This document shows, piece after piece, positions 1-19,200 of a DNA stretch of 64,000 bases. Under the pieces are notes generated by a model. The model did not search any database, was not told where the DNA came from, and saw nothing but the letters and a program-made list of their open reading frames with translations. Within the stretch, counting starts at the first letter, position 1, and each line of letters begins with the position of its first letter. Position numbers and translations under genes: made by a program. Source of the stretch: Diplonema papillatum (Eukaryota; Euglenozoa; Diplonemea; Diplonemida; Diplonemidae); assembly GCA_030068145.1 (NCBI GenBank), contig JAPJBO010000408.1:62001-126000 (forward strand), in the 5' to 3' direction.

Positions 1-3000
1 ATATGTGAAAATACTTAACATGCAATGACTTGCACTGAAATTAATGTGACATTAGTTGTCATTAACAAGTGGGTCGTCGTTATCCTTCGCTCCCTCCCTT
101 GTTTGTTTGAAAGCCTGTTGATTACGTTGCTTGTTGCGGCCACTTTTCAGGCATGTTTCGCTCAAGCGGCGACTGGGTGGATAATCAGATCAGTGTCGGA
201 TGCGTCTCTGGGGTTTCTTGGAGCCGTGCGTAGTTTTGCACACTGGCGCGCCTCGCGTCTCGGCAAACCTTCCAAGCGGGGAGTTTTTGGGGTGGGCCGG
301 GCTGGCTCGGGGGGTCAGAAAGTCAATTTTTTGGAGCAAAAAAGCTGGTGTTAAAAAAGCCGACTTTTTCGTGTGCACACGCGTTTTTGGTTGTGGCACG
401 TCCGCCTTGGGTATGTCTCTCGGGCGCAGCCCTCTCATCTCCGGCTTCTGAGGCTGGACGCCATCGTGGGATGGTCACAAACACGGTGGGATGTGGCGCT
501 GCCATTGTCTGCAGAAGGAGCAGGTCCATCCCATCGCGATCGACCGTGACGTAACGGTACGGCACAGACGGGGGCAGCGGAGACGCTCGCTGCGTGGCGG
601 CCCGCTGGTTAAAAAGTTCCAGCGGGAATTCCTTTTGTGTTTCGGGCCCTTTTTCCCTCCGTGGCGTTGCCCAGGGTACTAGCTCTGGTGGCCGACCCGA
701 AGCCGAAAACTTGTCATCTGGTTGGGGAGCCCAAAGGACCTGTTGTACCCGACATGTGTCCCTTCTTTCTGGCGTTTCCGCCGGCAGTAATGTGCCGACA
801 ACATTCTTCCACGTGTCAGCGCGAAGACCAGTATTGACTTTGATTGGTCTTGTACTGCACTACAGTAGCACGACTGCACTACTGCACAACGGAAACCTTT
901 AGCAAAAACTGGTTTTCGGACCGGAAAACATCGCCAAGCTAGTACTCTGGCGTTGCCTAAGGAGTAGGTGGTTGGCCAAGTAGGACCTTTTTCACGAGGG
1001 GCGACCGCACACTCGTTCGACACGTACTCTTTTTCGTTGACCGCACTACCCTGAGCCCAAAAATCTTGGGCGTGGTTTCAGGTGGCGAATTGGCAAATGA
1101 TCGTGATCAGAAAGTCCTACTTGGGCGGTTCAGTTTCCTCACACATTGCATGTGGCTATATAAAAAAAACGGAGCAAGCTTTTCAAGCAAACAAGTGACA
1201 CGAGGCGGTCTGAAGATTGCTTTCCTCTCAATTGAGTGTCGGAACCTCTGCGCAGCCTGTGGACTGCTAGGCTGCGTTTCAGCACCGTTAATCACTGACC
1301 CCCAATTGCACGCAATCCGGATGCCTACTTGCATGCATACGGCAACTTTACACAGAGAGAGAGAGGGATGACTTAGAGTGCAGGGGGTATCCGGTTACCT
1401 CACTATCGCCCCGTATTACTACAGCGGGCGTAAGTCGTTACGTCAGAGGCGCGGGCCCTGTCATGGAGGATGACTGCATGGTGGCGCACGGGCGAGACCG
1501 CCTGGCGGGTGTGCGCTGACTGGATGTGTCGCGGGCTCTTCTCTTTTTGCATACATGCAGGAGACCTGCGGCGATACTCCGCATTTTTTGAGGTTCACAG
1601 GGGACCGGCCGCCGGTTGACCGCGAGGCTGGGAAAGTGTGCAAGCGACAACCTAGTAGAGGTTTGTTCGCCTGTAGACTTTCGGTGTCTGTGACGACCTC
1701 AGCGTGCTTGCAAATCGTCACAACACTCAAGACGCAATGCTTACAGCGGCGTGCGTCAGAGGGCGAGCGAACAAGAAGCAAGAGAGGTATTGCGTGCTTG
1801 TTTCACAGTTTCCGGGCGAGGACTCCTCATCAAACAAAACACACAGAGACTTCTCCGCTTAACAAAAAAGGATGACTTGCCCGATTAGGGCAACTGTCAG
1901 TATCTGGATCACCTTCCGAATGGCCAGTTTCCTCCGTTTCACGAAGGAGTTGCTTGATGGTTCTGGGTTCTGCTGGATGGGGGACTTTTGTAAACTGGTT
2001 GCATGCGAGCGGACGGCACTCCGCTTGTTTTCAAAGTGAAAATTAGTTTGAAGCTTCCGGGATTTAGGGTCACCGGGCGACCATCGTGGGAAATAAGGTT
2101 GTTACACAGACACATCGCTTGTTCAGCCTTTTCGGACCGATCCCAACAACTGAATCTTAACCCCTTACCGACACGGCTACGCAGATATGCGCAGATCATA
2201 CAAAAAGGTTCCAGTTTAGCTTCAGGTACCTCGATGATGAAGCTGTTTATCTAACGAAAAAAAAGAGACGAGAGGGACGTTCCTCTAGCCTGACGGGTGG
2301 AGCATCAAAAGTTTAGCCAGAAGTCCAAGATATCCTTCCCCTGGTCGGTAGAGGGTCGGTACATTTGCCTCCGTAATCGAAGTTCGAGGGACATCGGAAG
2401 ACTGCGTGTTGGCGCCTCTTCTTTCTTCTAGCGCTGGCCTAGCCGTGGAAGCGCCTTGCCTCGGGGCCAAACATTAACTTTTGACGCGAGCCCTTCGCCG
2501 TTCACAAGCTGTAGCCGTTCGAGAGAGATTGGGAGACTTCGTGTCGGCTGTTTGTCCCAGCACTTGGCGCACAGATCTAAGCTGCTTAAGCCGGTCCACC
2601 CCTACCCCAGAAGTGCACGAATTGCCTGCCGCTGTCTGTCACGGTGTACCACGGTACACCGTAGTCTATCAGGTCCATCCCTATTCCTTTGAGCTATATC
2701 GTATTGCTTGGAGCTGTCTATCACGGTACAACGAGGAGTCACCTCGTGACTATTGCAGGCCGTCGCTATGTGCAGGGTACCACGGGTACACCATCCATCC
2801 CTATTCTGCATTCTAACGTATCAGACGTCGCCAGCAAGCAAGAAATCGGCGCCAGCAAACCGAAGACGATGCCCAATGGAAGAAGAAGCGCTACGCGTGA
2901 TCGAAGGCAGGGTTCGCAGAAGGGAAAAGACGCAAAGCGACCGCGAAGACGATGGTTCGAATGAGTGCAAGCGCCACGGTACGATCGAAGAGGTAGTCAC

Positions 3001-4099
3001 CCAGTGACTAATGTGGGCCATCGCTGCAGATATTCTGCATTCTAACGTATCAGAACCGGCTTTGCAGCTATCGTTTTGCGTACGAGCAGTTCGAGTAAGT
3101 CACTCGGTACTTAGTCGTGGGCTTTTTGAGCCCTGGTTATCAATCACGATAGACTTGCAGCCGTGCGTGCCTCCAAAATTGGCCAGTCGTCTGTCCAGGC
3201 ATCAGGCATACGTTGGCCCTTTTGTACGGAGAATCAAAAATGGACTGATAACAACACTTTCCATTCACCTGTTAGGGATTGTCATACGTGCGCCCCTTAC
3301 ACAAAAAAGAAATGAGGGGAGCAGCGCATAGCAGCAGTTTTCAACGTTGCTCAGGCTCACATTGTTTTAGAACACATTTGTACTTCAAAAAAAGAGGCAC
3401 TTGCGTGTGCCGGTTGCTCGCCTTCCTCACTCATTTCTTCTGCTTCCGATTAAAGGTGTTCTGATCAACCTCCAAAAAACACGTTGCGCACGTCTTTTTA
3501 GCCTACATTGCTAGTACAAAAGACCAGTGGACACAACGGCTCAGCGCGAGACGACCTACACGTGCTGCTTAACAGAGCTTCCGCGCCTTGTGTTCTATGC
3601 AGAAGAAATACCCGGAGGCGCCACCCGGTGCATAGACGAGGCTAGGGCGGGGAGAAACAGCAACAAGAGTACAGCTACAAATGAGTCTTCTTTGCACATG
3701 TCCTCCTTTGCTTAGAATTCACAACACTGGCGGTCTCCTCGAGTATTTCGCGCACAGCAGGGGGCATACTGTCAAGGGAAAATGAGCAAAGACCGGGCAG
3801 AAAAATACTCGAGGGACTACCAACTACAAGTGGGTCTTTTTTTGTTGAACGCTTACGCCCGCCACTAAACCCAGATTTACCTGTGTTTCGTGTGGGCTAC
3901 AGCACATTTACCTCCTCTGATTTATCGCAACTGGCAGTCTCCTCAAGCATTTCCTACAAAGGGTGCTTATACAAAGAAAAAAAAAGCACCCCCGCAGCTC
4001 GGCGCGAATGAACAACGTCTGCAGCGTGTCTTCGTCGAATATGCGCACGGGAAACAAGGAGTGTTCCAAACTGGAGGTTCCTCCTGTTCTCCTCCTTTC
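1..4099. other. Gene-free, repeat-bearing stretch downstream of the kinase gene
   Basis: I see no convincing exon on either strand: the ORFs here are short and have no recognisable motif or splice context. The stretch holds a family E copy (about 1025-1165), a run of short units ending in 'tattctgcattctaacgtatcag' near 2800-3055 that recurs near 27190-27345, a poly-repeat with 'gtctatcacggtac'-type units at 2600-2810 that recurs in opposite orientation at 10345-10505 and again near 47505-47620, and a family B copy at 3790-3985. A gene split into very small exons could be missed. Confidence 0.6.
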
Positions 4100-9722
<5,623 letters not shown>

Positions 9723-12700
9723 CTGCGACAGAGCAGAGGGATAGCAAGACCGTGCTTGGAATGGATATGCGCTCAACGCCGCACTGGTCCGTCTGCGCCG
9801 TTAATCGGTCCTTCAAGCCACGGCAGGGTGGGGTGGGAGGGGAGCGGCACAGGTGACGCTGCACACAATGCGCTCCCTCAAACGGCGAGGACTCTTGCCG
9901 TTACGTCGTGCTCACGCCGACCCCCCACAGGGGCGGTTGCCCTGAGGGTGCGACTGTGCCGCTCAGGGTTGGGACGAGGGGCACCGACTGGAAACCTGTG
10001 TGCACGCGCAGCAGAGCCGCAGCGGAGCGGCTTTGTCTTCGCTAAAAGCTCGCACGAGCTGCGCGAGGCGCGGGTCGCCCCTTTCGGGGTGCTTCTTGGG
10101 GTCCGGCCCCGCCGTTTCTATGTCAGCGGGGGCGAAACCCGTCGGAACGAGTTCCTTTCGGGGCTGGGGACGGGGGGGGATGCCTCTCCACCTGCGTCGG
10201 TTTCTTTGTATTCTTCTTTTCGTTATTTTTTTTCTTTGTTTGGGGGTATTGAAGGGTTTTTTAAGTTTGCTGTGCCTGCGGTGTTTGTGTGATGTGGGCG
10301 GCGGTGCTTCCGGACTGGATATTGAGCCAGGCCATCCCCTCTTGATAGACCGTGATAGACCGAAGAATACAGCACCGGGCAATTCGATGCAGCTCTAGGG
10401 ACCAGGGATGGACCTGATAGACCGTGGTGGACCGTGATTCTCTGCGATAAACAGCGGCAGGCACTTTGATGCAGTTTCAAGAGATAGGGACGGACCGGCT
10501 CAGATATGTTGTTTTTTCGAAGACAGGTTATCAGGACCGGCTCTGAGCGGCGACTCTGGCTGGCTCGCTCGAAGTACGATACGGGGGGAAGCCGCGCGAG
10601 AAAAGTAGCAACTCTTTGGCAACTCCCCTCCCGAGACTGTGTTGTTCGGGCGGCATCATTTGCAGGTTCACGTTCAAGTATCTGATCATCTTGGATCCCC
10701 ACGCTCTCGTTTTTGATTAATGAAGACATTCTTGTCGAATGCTGTTGCAGAAGTTCGTCTTCCTACGATCTAAGAACTTCACATCTGACGTAGGATACGC
10801 ACGACCCCGGCAGTCCCTATTGATCCCACGCAACGAGGCCCTGTCACGGCTGGAGCATCGGGTTCTGTGTCTAGTCTAGTGGTCCATCTCGTTTTCTAAA
10901 CTGTTTATTGCGCTAAATGGTCAGGGTTTTGAATTTTCCGTTTTACCTTTTTGTGTTGCAAGCACATGGTCTCTACATTCCTACTCTCTCTCTCTCTCTC
11001 GGAATTGTCAGCGCGGTAGCGATGACAGCGAGAACACATGTAGGAGGGGAGAGGCCCTGGGACTGCCAACGCGTGACAACCTCTCCCAGGAAGCCACCCC
11101 GAAACTAGCCTGGCCCACCTGACGGTGAGGGCCCACCTGACGGTGGAGGCCCACACCCTTTGACTTGCTTTATGTGCTCTCTCTCTCCAAGTCCGCTCGG
11201 CGGCGCCCTTCGCAAATCTGGCCACCTTGTGGAATCTTTGGAAAGTGTCCTGACAGGTTGCCCTCCTTTCTCGTTCATCGACCCTCGATTTTCGAGAACC
11301 ACGCGATTGTATCTATATTCCGGCTAGTACTCACCGCGCCCGACCTGTCGAGTTGCTTCGGCATTTTTGTTGAACGCTTACGCCCGCCACGCTACAGCAC
11401 ATTTACCTCCTTTGATCTTTTGCAGCTGGGCAGCCTCCTCAAGTATTTCCTACAAAGCAGGTGCGTATACAAGAAAAAAAACGCAGGGAAACGGAAAAGC
11501 AGTCAGCACTCGGGGCTCGTGAAGAGGAGTATCCCCTTACCCCGTGGAGACGAAGGGACACCGGGGATACTCCTGGGCGGTATCGTTCGTTTGCACATCG
11601 AATGCCGGGATCACACGGTAGAGTCCAGCCTCGGAAACTGAAGCCAAAGCTTTGGGCGCATTTTGATTGTAGCAAACCCGTTTTTCGGATGTGTATCTCC
11701 AGCTTCTGAGGCTGGACTCCAGCGTGCGGCTGGCAAGAAGGGAGGAAAGGGGGGGTAGACAATGTTGGGACTCATTATTTCGTTCGTTGGCAGAAGTACC
11801 CGATACAGCCAACCTCTCCATGGGCCGGCCAGCTGCACGTGCGAATCGGCACATGGCAGGTCGACCGTGGACAGGAAGGAGGGGGACTTCCCTTTGCAGG
11901 TTCGGCCAAAACAACTAGTCCCAACACTCACTGGGGAAGTGGGGGGAGAGATAACAGGAGTACAACAAGGCTGGAATATCCACAGTTTCTACCGACTGGG
12001 ACGCACCTTCCTGGGACGGAGGTCCCTGCTGGGCGCTGTTTTTGGACTGCTTCTTCTGCTAAGAATCAAGCAATTACCCCCCGCAAGATGGTGCAAAATT
12101 TGGCGCTGCTATGACCACTAGTGAAAGCGGTTCACGCTGTCTGGTGGGAGGCTGACTAAGTTCCCCGGACAGGATCGTACTCGTTGCTCCCGGGACGAAG
12201 AAGGGGGATTTGCCTTTGCGCCGCCTCTTGCGCCGGTGCAAGTAACACACGACCCGACCAGCTATGGATGCAATCACTTGCTATCTCGATAACAGGCGAC
12301 ATGACCCGAGTGGGCACATAGTGTCACTGGTTCTATGCAAACAGCTGCTCTGCTCCGCTTGTTACAAAACAAATGAAAAGCGCATAGCGTGAGCCATGCA
12401 GGTACAGTACAAAGGGGTGTAAGTCGGCAGGGTTCTCTTTCATCATGATTCTTTACTGTATGTTGGACATAGAACATGCGCCGAACACATTAGGAGACGA
12501 GAGAGGCTACTGTAAAAGGTACATGAGGGAGATCTCCGACCGAACGCGTGTAAATTCGGTACAGTGGGGAAAGCGAGAGTGGAGAGGCAGAATACAAGGT
12601 ACAACAAGTGGTGGTCCAGAAAGCGAGGCGCGCAGGTGCGGAATTCGCGCCGCATGGACAGGCAACCGTGTTCACTCTAGCAGGACCACCATCTCGAGTC

Positions 12701-13268
12701 CATATCACAGGGAGGAGAAAGGGGGGTACGGGCGGCGACTCGTCCACAAGTTTCTGGTCAAGACTTTCCGTCTAGGTGCGAAGCACGAAACCCTTTGGGT
12801 GGCAAGATCTTAACCAGTTAAACCAGGGAGAACGAAACACAGCACACTTGTGCGGCGTGATATATTTTTCACAAAACAGGTTTGATGCTCGCTCGTTTCA
12901 CTACGTCGTTTTGTCGTTCAAGAACCAGCCATTGCCTCTTGGTTCTGCCTTCGTCTATTGGGGCGGCGCTACAATCGCAGGAGGACAACCGGCGCTCCGA
13001 GGTTGGACCCACGAACACCGCAGTCCAGGGGTTGGGGTGGCAGCAGTGGGCGAGCAACTTGAAGCACTTTTTTTAGGACCCCCTTGGGGCTGGTCATATT
13101 CATGGCTGGTCGCTATACCACGTTCGTCCCTGCGACCTCGAAGAGCATGGCAGGAAAGCCCGCATTCGGCCGCCGGGTGAGCTGCTGGGGGGACAACGCG
13201 CGGCGTCTCTTTACACGGAGATTGCGCACGTCTCCTCCCTCCCCCCTCCGTCGTTCGCACTCCATCTC
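9723..13268. other. Gene-free stretch with dispersed repeats
   Basis: No exon is supported here. It holds a copy of a dispersed unit at ~9756-9840 ('gtgcttggaatgga' ... 'ggtccttcaagccacgg') that recurs near 38300-38420, 47830-47945 and 56350-56490. A unit at ~10990-11100 ('gcggtagcgatgacagcgag') recurs at ~37470-37570. A family B copy lies at 11365-11475. The last part (to 13268) is probably the 3' untranslated region of the neighbouring coiled-coil gene. Confidence 0.55.
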
Positions 13269-16200
13269 TTACAGGGCGGCAAACTGTTCCGGCGTGAGGG
13301 ACTGCCGGGGACGCAGGCCGGACTTCTGGGAAAGCAGCGGGTGCGGCGCCCGCACCGGCTGCTGCTGCGGCTGCTGCTGCTGCTGCTGCTGAAGTTGCTG
13401 CTTGAGGAGGGCGGCCTGCTGGTTGGCCATTTTCTGGCTGAACGCGTGCTGGATCTGGATCTGCGTGCGGGAGTGGTCGGGGGTCGGGCTGCGGCGCTGC
13501 TGCGCGGCGAGGTTCATGTTGAGGTTGATCGTCTTCTGCTGCCGGTGCTGGCTGTCGTCTGTCGGGAAGTTGACCAAATCGCCGGGATACGGAAGCGCCA
13601 TGGCGCCATCGTTAGCAGCGGCGTTCGCAGCGAACATCGCGTGCTCGAGCTGTGATTTGTGTTATGATGCCATGTGCAAAGCATCGCTTGGCTAACCCCG
13701 AGTCACAGTTTGGGAATACGAAGTGGCCTCTCTTGGACCCAAGTGGTCCAGGGGTCGCAGAGTATACATCGGTTCAGCGCACACGACGACAGATGGCATA
13801 CTTGCGAACGGTAAACGTGGTGGCAGTAAAGCGTGGAGGAACGTGAACAGCACCCAAAGCCCAAGGCCGTGCGCCGTTCAGTAGCACTGCGCGGAAGCGT
13901 AGGCCGCATATACGTGGGAAGCAGCGCTTCCTCACTGTTTCTGGCCAGCCTTGCCTGTCCTTAGCTTTTCAGGCTTGCAGACCGTCGACCACCATGCCAC
14001 CAATTGCCGGGAGTGCAGCAATGAAACCGTTAAAAAAAGCATTGCGGTTCTGCCGTAGCGCTAAGGAGCCGTAGGCAACGCACGTAACGTGCGCACGTGT
14101 CTCTCGCCAGGAAAGAGCCAGTGACCCTGCAAGACGGCTACGGTGTTGAATCCTTCTGACATCCTCGCCAGGTATTGTTTTGTCGCTGCGGGTGGCAGTT
14201 CCTCGACCACTTGCGGACAGCTAATTCGAGAAACCCGGTCCAGTCTTTGACACAAATACTACAAAATACTCGAGGGACTGCCTTGTGCTCATTTCGAAGG
14301 AGGCTAGAGGGGGAGAAAACACTACAACTACAAAGGGACGACGTTTTTGGAATACCGACGGACAAAGTTGTTGAATGCTTACGCCCGCCACTAAACCCAG
14401 ATTTACCTGTGTTTCGTGTGAGATACAGCACATTTACCTCCTTTGATCTTTTGCAACTGGCAGTCTCCTCAAGCATTTCCTACAACGCGGGTGCTCATAC
14501 AAAAATATTATACGGCAAGGCGCAGCAACGCAGGCATGATCCCGGTGGGACCACAGTAAGCCAATACGAGGAGGAGTAGGCATCCCGGAGACCGGTTGTG
14601 GTTTCGCTAAAGCTGTTTTGAATACACTGGCGTACACACAATACACGACGTGGGTCAGTACGGACACTGCAAAGCAAGGATGGGTCGTTCGGTGTTTCCG
14701 ACGATGAACGTCGGTCCGTCGTCTTTCGACCATTTCGTTGCGCGTGCCGGTTTTGGTGGTCCGGACGCTGGCGCAGCCGTTGTACATCACAGAGCCACCC
14801 GGAGGATTGGATTGGCTGGTTGTCTAAAAAGGACCACAACGGAGCGAAAGGGCGCACACCTGCTGCTGCTGCTGCATGTCCATGGAGGGGCTGTGCCGCA
14901 GGCTTGCGTGGCCGAGCTGGGCGCGGTGGAGCTCACTGACGAAGTCCTTCTCGCGGGCCTGGTAAATGAGCGTGATCTCGGCGATGGCTTGCTGGGCGCG
15001 CTTGAGCTCCTTGTCGGAGTGCTGCAGCTGGGCCTCCCTGTCCACGAGCCGCGCTTCGAGCGAGCCAACGACCGCCTGCATCTCGGACACCTGCGCGTGG
15101 CACTTCGCGCCCACCTCGGCGATGCGGCCCACCGCCTTGTTCTCGGCGTCGTTCATCTGCGCGTGGAACGCGTCTTCCATCGCCTTCTTCTCCGCCGCGC
15201 GCCGCAGCTCGCCGCCGCCGCTTCCGCCCGCCAACGCCCCGCGAAGCTCGGCGTTTTCGATCTCAAGGCGCTCCAACTGTTGCGGGTTGCGGGGCAGGTG
15301 CTTCTTAGTCTGGACTGTTTCTTGAGTTAAGCGGTCGGTACTTTTGATGGAAAACTCCGTTTGACTAGTGAGGAGGGGGGAATTAGTTTTGTTCAGAAAC
15401 TGCTTCTCATGCATATTTTATGCTAGCATCCAGTCTTCGTATAAGAAAATGGGGAGGCAGTCTTCCCTTGTGCAGGTAGACCATAATCTGGGTACGTGGA
15501 GCGGGCGGAAGCGGCGGCGGCGGCGAGCTGCGGCGCGCGGTGGAGAAGAAGGCGATGGAAGACGCGTTCCACGCGCAGATGAACGACGCCGAGAACAAGG
15601 CGGTGGGCCGCATCGCCGAGGTGGGCGCCAAGTGCCGGACGCGAACACATTACGCCCCGCGAAGCTCGGCGGTTTCGATCTAAAGGCGCTCCAACTGTTG
15701 CGGGGCAGGTGTGTCTTAGTCTAGATTGAGTTAAGCGGTCCGTACTTTGAAGTCTTCGTTCGACTTGTGAGGCAGGGGGCATACTTAGATTGTGTTTAGG
15801 CAGAACACTGCCTCTCGTTCATGTTCAATGCTAGCATCAAGTCTTCTTCGAAGAAAATGGGGGGCGGGTTTCCTTCGTGCAGCTGAACCTCTGTCTGGGT
15901 AAGTGGGGTGGCTTAGTGTGTTGACAGTGTGTTTCTGTGAAATGCTCGTAGTTGGATCCAGAGCTGGACATCAGTGTCCTGTTGGTTTTCAGAAGCATCA
16001 ATGAATGAGATTACTTGCAAGGCACCACTTACCACCGTCCATAAGTCTTGATGCGAGGGCTCCAGCAGCTTCAGCCGGTAAGAAGCGGCAAGTGTTGTTT
16101 TGGCATACGTTAGTGCGCAGGATGTTGACGGCAGGCAACGATTCGATGCCGGGATGCACGGCGGGGTGAAGGGCGAAGTCAACGGGTTTGTGCCCGACGG

Positions 16201-19200
16201 AGGCGAGCTGCGCTTCGAGCGAGACGACGCGGGCGTGCGCTTCTTGCAGCTTCGCGTGGTAGTCGGTCTCCAACGCTGCAACATCGCCTCGGATCCTGTG
16301 TTCTGCTTCCTGCCGTTGCTGCTCGAGTCGCCCTACGAGTACGGCCCTTTCGTCGTCTGCTGCGTGCATCTGTGTTGTGTGTTTCTTTTAGTACCGCGCG
16401 CAACGGTAGCTTTACGCCACTCTCCAGTTGAGAGCTGAAGCCCGGGGTGAACAACAGAATTCTGTGGCAGAAGGATTTTCATCTATCGGTGTAGGATGGG
16501 TGCCAGTCAGCCCACGCCTACGTGGCAGTGCTTTGTGGAACTGCATAGCTTTCATTTGTCCGTGTTTACAAATTACTCTTGTGATTGAGGCGTGTGAACC
16601 TACACATGGGCCTTCGTCGGCAGTCTTGTGTCCTTTTTTCGCTGTCAAACTGCAGTGAGGGCATCCCGAGGGACATCCTTTCAAGTATTCGAATATATAG
16701 CGTACCTGCGCCTTCATACTTTCCGACATCCGGCCCAGGACGCTGTCACGGTCCCTCACGAGCGCTTCGCGATCGGCTTCTAATCGGTCTAGCTCGCCCC
16801 GAACTTCGTCGGATGCGTGGCGCTTGACAAGCTCAAGCTCTGTGTGCAACCGCTCCATCTGTCGCATCAAGTCTGTCGTAGCCGTGGCAAAGGCTTGTTC
16901 CTGTATGGAGATGAATAGGTTTAAGCGCTGGCAGCAGGGCAAAAGAATCGGACTGAGGTGGGGATCGTACAGTACAAGCATGCAAGAGCGTAGCGCAGAT
17001 TTCAATTGGGAGAGCGAGAAAACTTGCAGGAACTGGGCAGTTGAACGATTCACGAACACCAAAACCCCCAAGTATCGGTTGCCTGCGATTGACTGGGATG
17101 CGTCCGCTGGGAAGTCTTCGTTCGGAACTATCTCGTACAAGGGGGATCAAGGGGGAACGATTCGCCCCTGCCATCTGCTAAATACCGAATGCCCAGGTTT
17201 CGAACTCGTGTAACGAAACCATGAACATTCGGGCTCGTCGTCCCGAACACACCGAAGCTGGTGTGCTCAACTGGAGTTTGATCAGCAGGATGTTCAAGCC
17301 AGCAACGGAAATCGAAAGAGAGAGCACACGTCCGCGGTCCTGCGCTCCGCGAGGGCGATGTTGTCGGCGGCCAGCTGCTTGTTGTCGGCTTCGAGCTTCT
17401 CGAGGCAGTGCCGGTCGCGCAGCTGCACCTCGGTCGCGTGCGTGCGGCACTGCGCGACGGCCGCCAGCTTCTCGGTCTCGTTGTGCAGCAGCAGGTCCCG
17501 CTCGCGCTTCCTGCAGGCGGCGTCGGCGTCGGCGGCGAGCCCCTGCAGCCGGGCCTCGAACTCTCCCCGCGCCTCGGCCATGGCCCGCTGGTGCTTCTCG
17601 CCCAGCAGCTGCTGGCAGCCTTGCAAATCGAGCGTCGCCAGCTCCTTCTGCGCGGCCAAGTCGTGCTGCAGCCGGACGACTTCAGCCTCCAATGCTCGCA
17701 GCTTCAGGGCGCAGTCGGCTTCGACTGCGGCGAGCTGCTGGTGGCTCCCGGCTTCGGCGGCGCGCATTTTTTCGGCGAAAACGCGGCTCGCAGCTTCGGC
17801 GGTCTGCTCGGACTGCGCCGCCGCGTGCACCGCCATGTCTTGCTGCAGGGCGGCGAGCTGCTGCGCGTGCTTCGCGTTGATCGCGTGGAGCTCGTCGGCG
17901 AGCTGCTGCTGGAGGCGGTCTTCGAAGCGCGAGACGTCGAGTTCGAGCTGCCGGCTGTGCTTGACGGCCTCCATCTGCCGCAGCGTCTCGGTCTCCTGCA
18001 CGCGCCGCAGGTCGTCGTTCAGCGCCTGGACCAGCCGCGCGTTTGCGTCGTGCGTCTGCTGCATCTCGAGCCTGTGCGCGTCGGTCAGCTCCGCCATCCT
18101 CCGCTGCGAGTCACCGAGCGCCGTCTGCAACCTCGCCTCGGCTGCCTGCCTGCCCGCGCGCTCGTCGTCGATAGCCACCATGAGACCTATATGAAAAAGT
18201 GTGAACGTTTGGCTTCATGCCTTTGGGGACGGGGGGATGAATCTCTCTGCTTAGAGTGTGGCCGAATCCTGCCCCTCCCTCTCTCTCTCTCTCTCTATAC
18301 CATGTTTACGCGTGCTAGCGTCAAGTCTCCTTCGAGAAGAATGCAGCTTTTGCTTGGAATGTCATACTCCATCCAGTGGCAGCATCACGGCGCTGTCCGA
18401 TCGAACAACCGTTAGATACCAGGGACTAGAAATGGCAGTTCCTCTCGTACTCCCCCGTATTGCTGTCGGAATGCGCTGGCCCGCGGTCCTATCTGCACAT
18501 GTTTGATTGACCCCACGGACACATCATCAACGCATGTGTGAGTCTGGGGTTGTGTCCTCACTGAGCAGCTGCCTCGTGTGGCTAGTTCGTGTGAGAGAAA
18601 GCGGCACACCTCTGAGGTTGCTCTCCATGCCTTCCTTCGCCTGCAAAGCCTGCAGTTCGGTCGCGCGCAGCTGAGCTGCTGTGCCTTCTAACTTCGCGGT
18701 CAAGTCTGCAATCTGCACCTGCAGGTGCAGCGTCGCTGCTTCCGCCGCACGGAGCTTTTCGTTGACCATCGACACTTGCCCCGCCCGGTCCCGGATCTCT
18801 TTTTCCTGCAAGAACTGCATGTCGAGGCTATGGTCCCCCTCCAGCTGCTTCAGCCGCATGTCGTTGCTCGCTTGTATCTGGTTCAGCAACGCGGCGTGTT
18901 CGCTGTGCAGCTGCTCGACCTGTATTGTGTCGTGTAAGCGAAATCGTAAGGAGCCTTTGTTATTATCAGGGCTAACGCAGCTCTTTTGCCTTGGAGCTAA
19001 ATACCTACTGAGTACGTGCGCTCGGCTAAGGCCGGCGCGTGGCGAGACTGGAGGCAGCAGTTAAAGTTCGGGGAACAGCAAAGTTCGAGCGAAGCTAAGT
19101 TCTGGAGCAAAGTTCTGGTGAAGCTAAGTTCGGGTGAAACAAACTTCTGGTGAAGCTAAGTTCGGGCGAAACAAAGTTCGGGCGAAGCAAAAACCGGATG

